A DNA stretch of 64,000 nucleotides. Origin: G963662675 sp963676845. GTDB taxonomy: Bacteria; Bacteroidota; Bacteroidia; Bacteroidales; Prolixibacteraceae. The notes under the pieces were generated by a model that made no database searches, was not told the origin of the DNA, and was given only the letters and a program-made list of their open reading frames with translations. Numbering within the stretch: position 1 is the stretch's first letter; every line of letters begins with the position of its first letter. The translations under genes were made by a program, and so were the position numbers. The stretch is from NCBI GenBank assembly GCA_963676845.2, contig CAXXKK010000008.1, forward strand, positions 36,875 through 100,874, written 5' to 3'. Positions 55,198 through 64,000 of the stretch are shown in pieces.

Positions 55198-57144
55198 TTA
55201 ACTAATTGTTCGATTGCCTAATTGATCAGCGAGATCTTTAACAACCATCTTCAGGTTGATATATTGATTTTGAAATTCCAATACTTTCTCCATGTCTCCT
55301 TGTTTCGCTGCATTGTTAATAGAGTTCTCCAATTCACGTAACATGGCTTTAACCTTACTTAGTTTGAATTCCTGTACAATTTTGGGAACAAGTAAATCTA
55401 GTATTTCTTCTTCTGTTTCAACAAAAGCACCGCCTTTTTTCCAACGCTTGCTTTCTACATATTTTTCAGCAATAACATCACTGGCAATCTGGCTAATTTG
55501 GGGATTGCTATGATGAATAAAGAACTGTAACGGATTGAATGATTGGTTTTCCAGATTTTCAATGCATAGATCAATGATGTTGTTAACAGTTTCATTATCA
55601 GATCGAAGTCCATCTTCTTCAATTTCCTGTAACACAAACTGCCCTACTGAAACGCTTATTTTTTCTTCCGGATTTTCACCTTCAACTTCGAAGACTTCAT
55701 CGTGGAAATATTTGAGAAGTATGCGTAATATTTCCCGTTCTTCAATTTCAGAAGTATTTTTTGCAGGCTCAACTTTCTTCTCGGGGGCTGATTGTCTGCG
55801 GGTAGTTTGCTTTCGAAATTCTTTTTTTTGAAAATCTTCGTTCTGGCGAAACTTGATTTTTCTTACCTCTGTATATAGAATATCTTCATCCACATTCATC
55901 AACCGGCTGCATTCCTGAATGTAAACCGAACGGGTAATGGTGTCAGGAATCATGGAAATAGAACGGACAATATCTGTAATTAGCCGTGCTTTTCCTACCG
56001 GATCGTTTTTCGTATCCTTTAAAAGAAGCTGTGTCTTGAAACGAATAAAATCGGTTTCATGTTCTTCGATGTAGGCTTGCAGTTCGCTCGAACTCATGCT
56101 TTTTGAGAAAGAATCAGGATCTTCTCCTTCAGGCAACAACAGAACTTTAACGTTCATTCCTTCTTCCAGAACTAAATCAATCCCCCGGAGTGAAGCTTTT
56201 ATTCCGGCAGCATCTCCATCATAGATAATGGTTATGTTTTGAGAAAAACGCTTGATAAGCCGAATCTGGTCGCTTGTGAGGGCAGTTCCGGAAGAAGCTA
56301 CCACATTGGTAATTCCTGCCTGATGCAGTGCAATTACGTCAGTATATCCTTCAACCAGATAACATTTATCAAGACGGGTAATGTCTCTTTTTGCCTGAAA
56401 AATACCGTACAGAATGCGACTTTTGTGATAAATTTCCGATTCTGGTGAGTTTAGGTATTTGGCAATTTTCTTATCGTCTTTAAGTGTTCTTCCTCCAAAT
56501 GCAATTACCCGTCCGGCAATATTGTGAATTGGGAACATGACCCGTCCGGCAAAGCGATCGCGAATCCAGTCGTCCCGTTTTATGGTTAGACCCGTTTTTT
56601 CGAGGTAATCAATTTTGTATCCTTCTTTTTGGGCTGCTTGTGTGAAAATATCTTTCCCATCCGGACAAAAACCGAGATCAAAATTTTTGATAATTTCATC
56701 ACGGATTCCTCGTTCGCGGAGATAACTTAATCCAATGGTGCGTCCTTCATTCTCATCCCAGAGATAGCGGGTGAAATATTTTTGGGCAAAAGACGAAGCG
56801 ATCATCATACTTTCCCGGTCATCTTTAAGCTGTTTTTGCTCTTCGGTTTCCTCTTCCTCAACAATATCGATGTTGTACTTTTTTGCAAGCCATTTTAATG
56901 CTTCCGGGTAAGTGAGGGATTCGTGTTCCATGATGAAGTTCACGGAATTTCCACCTTTCCCACAACCAAAGCATTTGTAAATTCCTTTTGCAGGAGAAAC
57001 GGTAAACGAAGGTGTTTTCTCGTTGTGAAACGGGCACAATCCCAATAGGTTAACCCCGCGTTTTCTCAGAGTAACAAATTCGCCTACAACATCAGAAATT
57101 TCAGCGGCTTCAAAAATACGGTCTATGGTTGCCTGATCGATCAT
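55198..57144 (-). CDS. dnaG: DNA primase
   Basis: This 648-residue protein makes RNA primers at the replication fork. The N-terminal CHC2 zinc finger (CPFHNEKTPSF ... CFGCGKGG), the TOPRIM core (LVEGYTDVIALHQAG, GTALT, IYDGDAAG) and a C-terminal DnaB-contact region of about 170 residues are complete. A -7-like TACTTTTG at 57151-57158 lies just 6 bp before the ATG, so the message may be leaderless or nearly so. Two unrelated genes follow in the same direction. Confidence 0.96.
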   Translation of the reverse strand: MIDQATIDRIFEAAEISDVVGEFVTLRKRGVNLLGLCPFHNEKTPSFTVSPAKGIYKCFGCGKGGNSVNFIMEHESLTYPEALKWLAKKYNIDIVEEEETEEQKQLKDDRESMMIASSFAQKYFTRYLWDENEGRTIGLSYLRERGIRDEIIKNFDLGFCPDGKDIFTQAAQKEGYKIDYLEKTGLTIKRDDWIRDRFAGRVMFPIHNIAGRVIAFGGRTLKDDKKIAKYLNSPESEIYHKSRILYGIFQAKRDITRLDKCYLVEGYTDVIALHQAGITNVVASSGTALTSDQIRLIKRFSQNITIIYDGDAAGIKASLRGIDLVLEEGMNVKVLLLPEGEDPDSFSKSMSSSELQAYIEEHETDFIRFKTQLLLKDTKNDPVGKARLITDIVRSISMIPDTITRSVYIQECSRLMNVDEDILYTEVRKIKFRQNEDFQKKEFRKQTTRRQSAPEKKVEPAKNTSEIEEREILRILLKYFHDEVFEVEGENPEEKISVSVGQFVLQEIEEDGLRSDNETVNNIIDLCIENLENQSFNPLQFFIHHSNPQISQIASDVIAEKYVESKRWKKGGAFVETEEEILDLLVPKIVQEFKLSKVKAMLRELENSINNAAKQGDMEKVLEFQNQYINLKMVVKDLADQLGNRTIS

Positions 57145-57325
57145 TTCTCACAAAAGTAGAAAAAATTGGGGTTGGTTTAAGCTGATGAATGGGACTATCT
57201 GTTTTTTAACTTGAACTGAGTAAGTCGAACTCAGGTTATTATACAGTTAACACGCTATCAATTAATGCAGTTTATTCGCAAAATCGAAATTACCTTTGCA
57301 ACCACACATAAAATTGAAATCAATA

Positions 57326-58537
57326 ATGAGTAAATTTCATATAGCCAGAGAGGGGCGGTTTTTTGTTTTGCAAATGACAATAATGCTGGCATTCTTAACA
57401 GCAATATCGCCTTTTGCAACAGACACTTACATGCCTGCTCTCCCGACTATGTCGCAATATTTCGGAAAGCCTATTAATTTACTGGAGATAACATTAACAA
57501 TCTATTTTCTGGGTGTTGCTGTTGGTCAGTTTTTAGGTGGGCCTCTCTCCGATTCATACGGTAGGAAGAAAGTAGCAATGTTGGGCTTATTCTTATTTGC
57601 CACATCCAGTATTCTTGCCGTATTTGTTACAGATGTTTATTATTTGTGGGTGTTGCGGTTTTTGCAGGCTATTGGTGGAGGCTTTGCTTCTGTTGTAAAC
57701 ATGGCTTTTGTTCGTGATTGGTTTGAAGGAAAAGATGTGGCAAGGATTTCTTCGCTTATTAGTATGATTATGATGTTGGCACCTCTTGTTGCTCCGGTTA
57801 TTGGTACTTTCTTGCTTATTCATTATGGATGGCAGTCCATTTTCATTTTTATGTTTTTGTTTTCGTTATTGGTTCTGATTGCGTTTTCATTGTTTATGCC
57901 AGAATCAAGGCACCATTCATTTATTACGAACAAGCTGACTTTTAGACAGGTAAAAGTTTCCTATTCAACGATATTCAGTTCTCCCAAAGCGGTCTTTTTG
58001 GTTCTATGTAGCAGTTTCTCTATTGCGGGGATGTTTACTTTCTTAACGGGAGCATCTTTCATGTATATTGATTTCTTTGGAGTTGACGTGAGTAATTTCC
58101 CACTGTATTTTGGCGCCAATGTTGTTCTTAATGTGATTTTAACAATGCTGAATTACAGATTGGTAAAAAGAATTGAACCTGAAAAACTTTTACAAGCCGG
58201 ACTTTTACTTCAGTTCGTATCTGGTATTGCACTTTTGATTGCTGTCCTGCAGCCAAATCCAAGCTTGTGGTTTGTTTTTATCTCGATTATTCTTTTTGTG
58301 GGTAGTTTGGGTTTAGTGTTTTCAAATTTGATTGCTATTATTTTGAACCAGTTTCACCAGATCTCCGGATCAGCCAATGCGGTAATCGGTGTTGTTCGCT
58401 TTGCTTTTAGTGGTTTAATTGGTTCTTCTTTGGCCTTGTTTCACACCGGAGATTTAGTTCCTTTGGGAGGGATTATGTTTGCATGTACCCTTGTTGCGAA
58501 TTTAATGTTCATAGTTTCAAAGAAAGTTCGCTGGTAA
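57326..58537 (+). CDS. Bcr/CflA-type MFS drug exporter
   Basis: This 403-residue protein has twelve helices and the Bcr/CflA motifs SPFATDTYMPALPTM and GPLSDSYGRKKV. It probably expels small molecules using the proton gradient; the substrate is unknown. The ATG at 57326 was chosen over a TTG ten codons upstream. A -7-like TACCTTTG is at 57291-57298. Confidence 0.88.
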   Translation: MSKFHIAREGRFFVLQMTIMLAFLTAISPFATDTYMPALPTMSQYFGKPINLLEITLTIYFLGVAVGQFLGGPLSDSYGRKKVAMLGLFLFATSSILAVFVTDVYYLWVLRFLQAIGGGFASVVNMAFVRDWFEGKDVARISSLISMIMMLAPLVAPVIGTFLLIHYGWQSIFIFMFLFSLLVLIAFSLFMPESRHHSFITNKLTFRQVKVSYSTIFSSPKAVFLVLCSSFSIAGMFTFLTGASFMYIDFFGVDVSNFPLYFGANVVLNVILTMLNYRLVKRIEPEKLLQAGLLLQFVSGIALLIAVLQPNPSLWFVFISIILFVGSLGLVFSNLIAIILNQFHQISGSANAVIGVVRFAFSGLIGSSLALFHTGDLVPLGGIMFACTLVANLMFIVSKKVRW

Positions 58538-58724
58538 TACCGTTTTTCAAGCAATCCCCTCTTTTTTAATGGAGGTATTTCAACAGAAAATCAAATCTTT
58601 TTTTATGCTTGGAACATTTGAGTGGGGCATCTTATGTTTTTAAGCAGAAATATGTAATTTTGTTGGTCTTAATTCAAAAATGAAGAAATAACGATAACAA
58701 TCTGTAAATAAAAAAATCAACAAC

Positions 58725-60161
58725 ATGAAACGATTGAAAATTAAAGAAGTGCTAACCGGAAGTTCGGTTGGGCAGCAAGTGTTGGTAAAAGGATGGGTAA
58801 GAACAAAGCGTGGAAGCAAAAATGTGAATTTCATAGCTTTAAATGATGGTTCTACCATTAATAATTTGCAGGTTGTTGCTGACGTTGAAAAATTCGGAGA
58901 AGAGTTTTTGAAGGATATCAATACAAGTGCTGCCCTGGCGGTAAAAGGAGACTTAATTGAGTCTCAGGGTCAGGGCCAAAGCGTGGAATTGGTTGCAACT
59001 GAAATAGAAATTTACGGGAAGGCTGATCCGGAAAAATATCCTATTCAACCCAAAAAGCACAGTTTGGAATTTTTGCGTGAGAATGCACACTTGCGTTTCC
59101 GTACAGCTACATTTAGTGCTGTTTTCCGCATTCGTCATGCGATGGCTTATGCCATTCACAATTATTTCAACGAAAAAGGATTTTATTACCTGCATACACC
59201 AATTGTAACTGCATCGGATGCAGAGGGTGCCGGACAAATGTTCCGCGTGTCAACGCTTCCTGCACAAAATCCACCATTAACCGAAGAAGGAGAAATCGAT
59301 TATTCTGAAGACTTTTTTGGCAGACCTACAAACCTAACGGTTTCCGGTCAGTTGGAAGGAGAGCTTGGAGCTACTGCCTTAGGTGAGATTTATACTTTTG
59401 GCCCTACTTTCCGTGCTGAAAACTCAAATACAACACGCCACCTTGCCGAGTTCTGGATGATTGAACCAGAAATGGCTTTTTATGAGTTAAAAGACAATAT
59501 GGATTTGGCTGAAGAATTTCTGAAATATCTAATCAAATATGCATTAGATAATTGCATGGATGACTTGAAATTCTTGAGTAACCGTTTGCAGCAAGAGGAA
59601 AAAAACAAACCTCAGGATCAACGTTCGATGGAACTGATCGAGAAACTTCAGTTTGTTTTGGCAAACGATTTTGAGCGTTGTACTTATACGGAAGCTATTC
59701 GAATTCTGGAAAATTCTAAACCTTATAAAAAGGGTAAGTTCCAGTTTCCCGTTGAGTGGGGAATTGACCTGCAAAGTGAGCATGAACGTTACCTGGTAGA
59801 AAAGCATTTTAAAAAGCCGGTTATCTTAATTGATTATCCAAAAGACATTAAGGCTTTCTACATGAAGCAGAATGATGATGGAAAAACTGTTGCGGCTATG
59901 GATGTTCTTTTCCCTCAAATTGGTGAAATTATTGGAGGTTCAGAGCGTGAGGCTGACTATGATAAGCTGATAAAACGCATGGAGGAAATGGATGTTCCTG
60001 CCGATGAAATGTGGTGGTATCTGGATACCCGCAGATACGGAACAGTTCCTCATGCAGGTTTTGGTTTAGGTTTCGAACGATTTATTCTGTTTGCAACCGG
60101 AATGGGCAATATTCGTGATGTAATTGCTTTCCCAAGAACACCTAAGAGTGCAGAATTTTAA
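58725..60161 (+). CDS. asnS: Asparaginyl-tRNA synthetase
   Basis: This 478-residue class II synthetase has an OB-fold (about 15-105, VKGWVRTKRGSKNVNFIALND) and the catalytic motifs: motif 2 FRAENSNTTRHLAEFWMIEPE and motif 3 GLGFERFILFATGM. The residues of the amino acid pocket favour Asn over Asp (long form with the inserted region at 285-330). A promoter element TAATTTTG is at 58655-58662. Confidence 0.96.
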   Translation: MKRLKIKEVLTGSSVGQQVLVKGWVRTKRGSKNVNFIALNDGSTINNLQVVADVEKFGEEFLKDINTSAALAVKGDLIESQGQGQSVELVATEIEIYGKADPEKYPIQPKKHSLEFLRENAHLRFRTATFSAVFRIRHAMAYAIHNYFNEKGFYYLHTPIVTASDAEGAGQMFRVSTLPAQNPPLTEEGEIDYSEDFFGRPTNLTVSGQLEGELGATALGEIYTFGPTFRAENSNTTRHLAEFWMIEPEMAFYELKDNMDLAEEFLKYLIKYALDNCMDDLKFLSNRLQQEEKNKPQDQRSMELIEKLQFVLANDFERCTYTEAIRILENSKPYKKGKFQFPVEWGIDLQSEHERYLVEKHFKKPVILIDYPKDIKAFYMKQNDDGKTVAAMDVLFPQIGEIIGGSEREADYDKLIKRMEEMDVPADEMWWYLDTRRYGTVPHAGFGLGFERFILFATGMGNIRDVIAFPRTPKSAEF

Positions 60162-60226
60162 TTTGGTAAAATTTCAATGTTAGATAATTAGATATATCAT
60201 ATTAGAAAGACATATATAAATTTTGG

Positions 60227-60252
60227 AAGCATAGATTATTCTATGCTTTTTT
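60227..60252 (+). terminator. Terminator after asnS
   Basis: A 9-bp stem (AAGCATAGA / TCTATGCTT) is followed by a run of T residues. Confidence 0.75.
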
Positions 60253-60511
60253 TGTTATTCTTTTTGCATTTTTTGGCTAGGTATTAATTCTCTGAGAAAA
60301 AAACAATTTTTGCTTTTTTGATAATTGAAACAGGTTAAATAATATATGGAGATAGTTATTTGATCCTGTTTGTGTTGTTGTCGTTTTCTTTTAAAATCTT
60401 CTTTGTTCTTATCGTTTTTTCATTATTTTTCACTTGTTTTTGAAATATTTTAAAACATAATGATGTAAAAGGTGTTAAATAGCTAGATTTTTCTTACATT
60501 TATCTATGTAT

Positions 60512-60538
60512 GATATCTGAAATGACATTTTAGATATC
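60512..60538. promoter_or_regulatory. 27-bp near-perfect palindrome upstream of the DUF5723 gene
   Basis: The arms are 13 bp with one mismatch (GATATCTGAAATG against GATATCTAAAATG on the other strand) around a single central A. It lies 33 bp upstream of the start codon and could be an operator or an RNA hairpin. The rest of 60253-60570 is very AT-rich and holds no gene. Confidence 0.45.
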
Positions 60539-60570
60539 TAAAAAGGCGTTTTGGATAAATATTAATAGGA

Positions 60571-62018
60571 ATGAAGAAGGTAAAATTATTATTAAAAATA
60601 ATAGCCTTGTTGGCTATTTACATTCCTGTAAAAGCACAAACAGGATTGTTATTTTATAACACAGATAAACTCCATTATTCATCAGTATATAATCCATCAT
60701 TTTCTAGTGGTTCAGTTGGGCTTACTTTCAATATGTTCCCGCTGGCGGGATCTGCAATCAGTTATAACAATATGGAAACGATGGATTTATCATCTCAGAT
60801 ATTATTTGATGAGCAGATTAATATTGAGATGAATGATCTTTTTCAAATACTGGTAAAGCAAAACTTCAATATTCAACAATTTGAAACAACATTACTTGAC
60901 TTAGGATATCACTCAAACTTTGGTTCTTTTAGCTTTATGATAAGAGATAGGGCAAATCTTTCAATAGATTTTCATGATGACTTGTCGGAAATTCTGCTGA
61001 GTTCTTATATTGAGTCTCCGGGAAATAACCAAGCTGAGATTCTCTTGTCTGAGTTTATTCATTTCAGGGAATATAGCCTTGGATATGCTAATAGCTTTTT
61101 TCATGATAGGCTGTCTCTTGGTTTTAGAGTGAAAAAGTATTATGGAAAATCTTCGATGTATTCAGATGTATATGCATCTGTTTCCAATGAGCCAGATGGC
61201 TTTTTTATAACATCTTCAGGTTTGATGAAAACATCAAATCCGGCAACTATAAAAGTAAGTTCTGGTGAAGATCGAAAGATAATTGCGAGTAAAGATTTTA
61301 GCAGAACGGAGTACATGCTTGAAGATAAAAATCAGGGAATGGGCTTTGATTTTGGATTTCGTTATTTGATTTCTCCCCGGGTGGAAATTTCAGGAAGTGT
61401 TACTGATTTGGGAACTATAAAATGGAATAGTAATTTGAAGTCGATAAGTGTTGAGGGTGACTATCAGTTTACCGGGAACGAGTTTAATACAAAGGGAGAG
61501 TCGCTTTCTGCGCGTGAAACCGAAGTGTCTATTGTTAATTCTTTAACTAGAGATATGGATATTGAGCAAGAGAATGTATCATCATTTGAGAGAAGGGTAA
61601 CAGGAAATTACTATATGGGGTTAAAATACATTTATAATGACAGGTTAAACTTTGGGGTTGTAAATCGTTTTACTGATGGTGATTATTCTAACTTCAATAG
61701 TATTCTCGTTTCTGTGCAATATAACTTAACTAATAAATTTTTATTAATTCCGGAGTTTCCCAAATAGGAAGTACCAGTATGAATTTGCCTTTAGGAATGG
61801 TATATGATTCAGCAGGAGGACAGGCTTTTATGAGTGTTGGGAATGTTTTTTCATTATTTGACTCAGCAAATTCGCAGTTTGCAAGTTTTTCATTAGGTGC
61901 TAATGTCTATCTATTTAGGGAAAAATCCCGTCGTGTGAAATATAATAATCGCGAGTTTGTGTTCTTCAATAAGAAAAAGAAGATTTCAAAGAATAACCAG
62001 GGGCTGGTAATAAAATAA
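60571..62018 (+). pseudogene. DUF5723-like outer-membrane protein, one frameshift near the end
   Basis: The first frame gives 398 residues with a signal peptide (ending PVKAQ), then barrel-like sequence typical of the Bacteroidota DUF5723 group (YSSVYNPSFSSGSVGLTFNMFP, VTDLGTIKWNSN). It runs into TAG at 61765-61767. A shift of one base at about 61740-61750 continues as NSGVSQIGSTSMNLPLG and on to 62018, a terminal barrel plus a basic tail, about 482 residues in total. The join at one base and good conservation of both parts suggest a sequencing error or a very recent mutation. Confidence 0.75.
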
Positions 62019-62171
62019 TCTATTGGATTATTTCCTTCTCGTTAGATATCTTCAACTCAAAAGTAGTTATTGTTCCTCTCATTTATTAATCTTGTAGGCA
62101 TGAAAGGCCTCTTTTTGCAGGCATTCATTTCCTGTTTGTATAAAAACAGTAATTTTGAAGAAAATTAGAAT

Positions 62172-63620
62172 ATGCCCTCTCAAAAGTTAAGTATACAACA
62201 GCGGTTACTTCAAAAGTTATCACCTCAACAGATCCAGGTGATAAAGCTATTGGAGATTCCAACTACTCAGCTTGAACAGCGAATAAAAAAGGAGTTGGAA
62301 GATAATCCTGTATTGGAGATGGCAGGTGATTCTGAAGATTTAGAATTTAAGGAAAACGATGGTCAGGAAGATTCGGGAAGTGATGAATTTTCATTAGAGG
62401 ATTATATGGATGATGATGATATTCCTGAATACCGACTTTCAGCAAATAATTATTCAAAGGACGATAAACAGGTTGATATCCCGTTTTCTTCGGGTACAAG
62501 TTTTCATGAATTTATACACGAACAGCTTGGAGTTGTTGAGCTGGATGAGGATAAAAGAAAATTAGCAGAATACATTATTGGCAACATTGATGAGGATGGG
62601 TATTTGCGTAGGGATTTAATGTCGATTAGCGATGACTTGGCTTTCAACATGAACATTGATGTTGATGTTAAGGAATTGGAAGAGATTCTTGAAGTTATTC
62701 AGGAGTTTGATCCTCCCGGAGTTGGAGCCCGTGATTTGCAGGAGTGTTTGTTGCTTCAGATACAAAAGAAAAGAGGTAATGATGCGACCCTTCTTGCTTT
62801 GAAAATTATTGAAGATAATTTCGATGATTTTACAAAAAAGCATTACGATAAGATTCTTAAAAAGCATAATGTCTCTGAGGATGAATTAAAGGATGCGATT
62901 GCTGAGATTGTAAAACTAAATCCTAAACCTGGTGGTTCTTATAGTAATCCGCTAAATAAATCGAATCAGGTTATTGTCCCTGATTTTCTTTTGGAAAACA
63001 ATGATGGAGAGTTACAGCTTTCCCTAAACCAGAGAAATGTTCCCGACTTGAGGATGAGCGGAACTTATGTTGATATGCTAAAATCTTACAGCCAGAACAA
63101 AAAGAACATTTCCAGCGACCAAAAGGATGCTATGATGTTTGTGAAGCAAAAGCTTGATTCTGCGAAATGGTTTATTGATGCTATTCGGCAAAGGCACAAT
63201 ACCTTATTTGTTACCATGTCTGAGATTATTGAGTTTCAGAAGGAGTATTTTATAGAAGGAGATGAAACCAAATTGAAACCGATGATTCTGAAAGATATTG
63301 CAGATCGTACGGGATTGGATATTTCCACAATTTCAAGAGTTTCTAATAGTAAATATATTCAAACACATTTTGGTATCTTTCCACTTAAGTATTTTTTCTC
63401 AGAAGGAATGCAGAAAGATACTGGTGAGGAAGTTTCTACCCGGGAGATTAAAAAGATTTTGGAAGAATGTATTGCCAATGAGGATAAGCGCAAGCCTTTA
63501 ACCGATGACAAGCTGGCACAGATTCTAAAAGAAAGATCTTATCCAATTGCACGACGAACGGTTGCTAAGTATCGGGAACAGTTGGGTATACCTGTTGCCC
63601 GAATGAGAAAGGAATTATAA
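62172..63620 (+). CDS. rpoN: RNA polymerase sigma-54 factor
   Basis: This 482-residue protein has region I (Gln/Leu-rich, SPQQIQVIKLLEIPTTQLEQ), an acidic linker, the core-binding region, and the C-terminal RpoN box ARRTVAKYRE near residue 465, which contacts the -24 element. All regions of a standard sigma-54 are present. A -7-like TAATTTTG lies about 20 bp upstream. No sigma-54 activator (AAA+ type) is in the window. Confidence 0.95.
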   Translation: MPSQKLSIQQRLLQKLSPQQIQVIKLLEIPTTQLEQRIKKELEDNPVLEMAGDSEDLEFKENDGQEDSGSDEFSLEDYMDDDDIPEYRLSANNYSKDDKQVDIPFSSGTSFHEFIHEQLGVVELDEDKRKLAEYIIGNIDEDGYLRRDLMSISDDLAFNMNIDVDVKELEEILEVIQEFDPPGVGARDLQECLLLQIQKKRGNDATLLALKIIEDNFDDFTKKHYDKILKKHNVSEDELKDAIAEIVKLNPKPGGSYSNPLNKSNQVIVPDFLLENNDGELQLSLNQRNVPDLRMSGTYVDMLKSYSQNKKNISSDQKDAMMFVKQKLDSAKWFIDAIRQRHNTLFVTMSEIIEFQKEYFIEGDETKLKPMILKDIADRTGLDISTISRVSNSKYIQTHFGIFPLKYFFSEGMQKDTGEEVSTREIKKILEECIANEDKRKPLTDDKLAQILKERSYPIARRTVAKYREQLGIPVARMRKEL

Positions 63621-63630
63621 TGCTGAAAAA

Positions 63631-64000
63631 ATGAAATTGCAACAAAAATTAGCCAGAATTATATCTGTTATTTTTCATCCTTTAATAATACCAACTTTGG
63701 GTACTTTGTTGCTCATGAATATGGGGTTCTATTTCTCAAGTTTAACTTATGCCGGAAAAATAATTATTACAGTAATTGTAATGTTGAGTACCTTCATTAC
63801 TCCTTTGCTTAGCTTATTGTTGATGAATATGAATAAGCAGTTTAGCATGTCAATGGAAAAAAGTACCGATCGTGTTTTGCCTCTTCTTTTTACAGCAATA
63901 TTCTATTTTATTGGGTATTTTTTTATGGGAAGACTTGCTGTTTTTCCAATATATCGGATTTTCATTATCTCTTCAATCTTGATAATCGTTTTATTAATGT
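63631..64000 (+). CDS. PAP2-like membrane protein, N-terminal part (runs off the window)
   Basis: From ATG at 63631 an open frame continues to the end of the window without a stop (123 codons). MKLQQKLARIISVIFHPLII is followed by hydrophobic helices at about 15-35, 42-65 and 90-123, the arrangement of the PAP2/phosphatase-like Bacteroidota protein often placed after rpoN. The active-site motifs would lie beyond the window, so the identification is provisional. It starts 10 bp after rpoN and is likely co-transcribed. Confidence 0.6.
   Translation, partial: MKLQQKLARIISVIFHPLIIPTLGTLLLMNMGFYFSSLTYAGKIIITVIVMLSTFITPLLSLLLMNMNKQFSMSMEKSTDRVLPLLFTAIFYFIGYFFMGRLAVFPIYRIFIISSILIIVLLM

Overview
This 64-kb window is chromosomal DNA of a free-living Bacteroidota bacterium, most likely in or near Marinilabiliales/Prolixibacteraceae. 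The evidence is low G+C, promoters of the Bacteroidota type (TTTG ... TAnnTTTG), few Shine-Dalgarno sites, a giant SprA translocon of the type IX secretion system, a SPOR protein with HU-CCDC81 domains, DUF4837 and DUF5723 proteins, and an Sb-PDE-type PHP protein. The species cannot be fixed from the sequence alone.

Layout. 1-1.1 kb: end of a succinate dehydrogenase/fumarate reductase operon (flavoprotein tail and iron-sulfur subunit). 1.2-5.6 kb (minus): three exported proteins with carboxypeptidase-regulatory-like domains, two of them tandem paralogues that share an exact 51-bp DNA repeat. 5.6-6.6 kb: REP-like inverted palindromes and two very small membrane proteins. 6.6-17.5 kb: LD-carboxypeptidase, HU/SPOR protein, galE, an outer-membrane-type protein, a Tat-exported Cys-rich peptide next to a PepSY-type membrane protein, a LytS/LytR two-component pair, an RluA-family pseudouridine synthase, a HAD hydrolase, DUF2797 and ilvE. 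17.6-22.7 kb: an initiator tRNA with its own promoter and terminator on the minus strand, then an envelope/isoprenoid run (M23 peptidase, dxr, rseP, tatA, DUF4837 lipoprotein). 22.8-28.6 kb: a large two-part envelope protein, a U32 peptidase-family protein and a polytopic membrane protein.

28.6-29.1 kb holds a degenerate 21-bp tandem array followed by palindromic repeats. 29.1-38.4 kb (minus) is a pdxA-ruvA-sprA operon. 38.5-43.3 kb carries housekeeping and small accessory genes (nitroreductase, GNAT, rlmN, ferredoxin reductase, yidD, TauE-like permease).

43.4-46.2 kb is a zinc-type ABC uptake operon (znuA, a frameshifted znuC, znuB) behind two near-identical 15-bp palindromes that look like a Zur/Fur-family operator. 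It ends in a tiny, previously easy-to-miss ORF with four CxxC knuckles, whose frame is broken by one extra A in an A7 run. This module is the best candidate in the window for an under-described system. Single-base lesions cluster at 44.6-47.0 kb, including one in the adjacent PHP phosphodiesterase. They may be sequencing errors or real decay.

47.5-64 kb: a lipoprotein, a CheY-like regulator, dCMP deaminase, S41 peptidase, an ECF sigma/anti-sigma/outer-membrane-protein trio, an SDR epimerase, a PNPOx-like flavoprotein, dnaG, an MFS exporter, asnS, a frameshifted DUF5723 protein behind a 27-bp near-palindrome, rpoN, and the start of a PAP2-like membrane protein that runs off the window. No CRISPR array, prophage, complete insertion sequence or rRNA was found.
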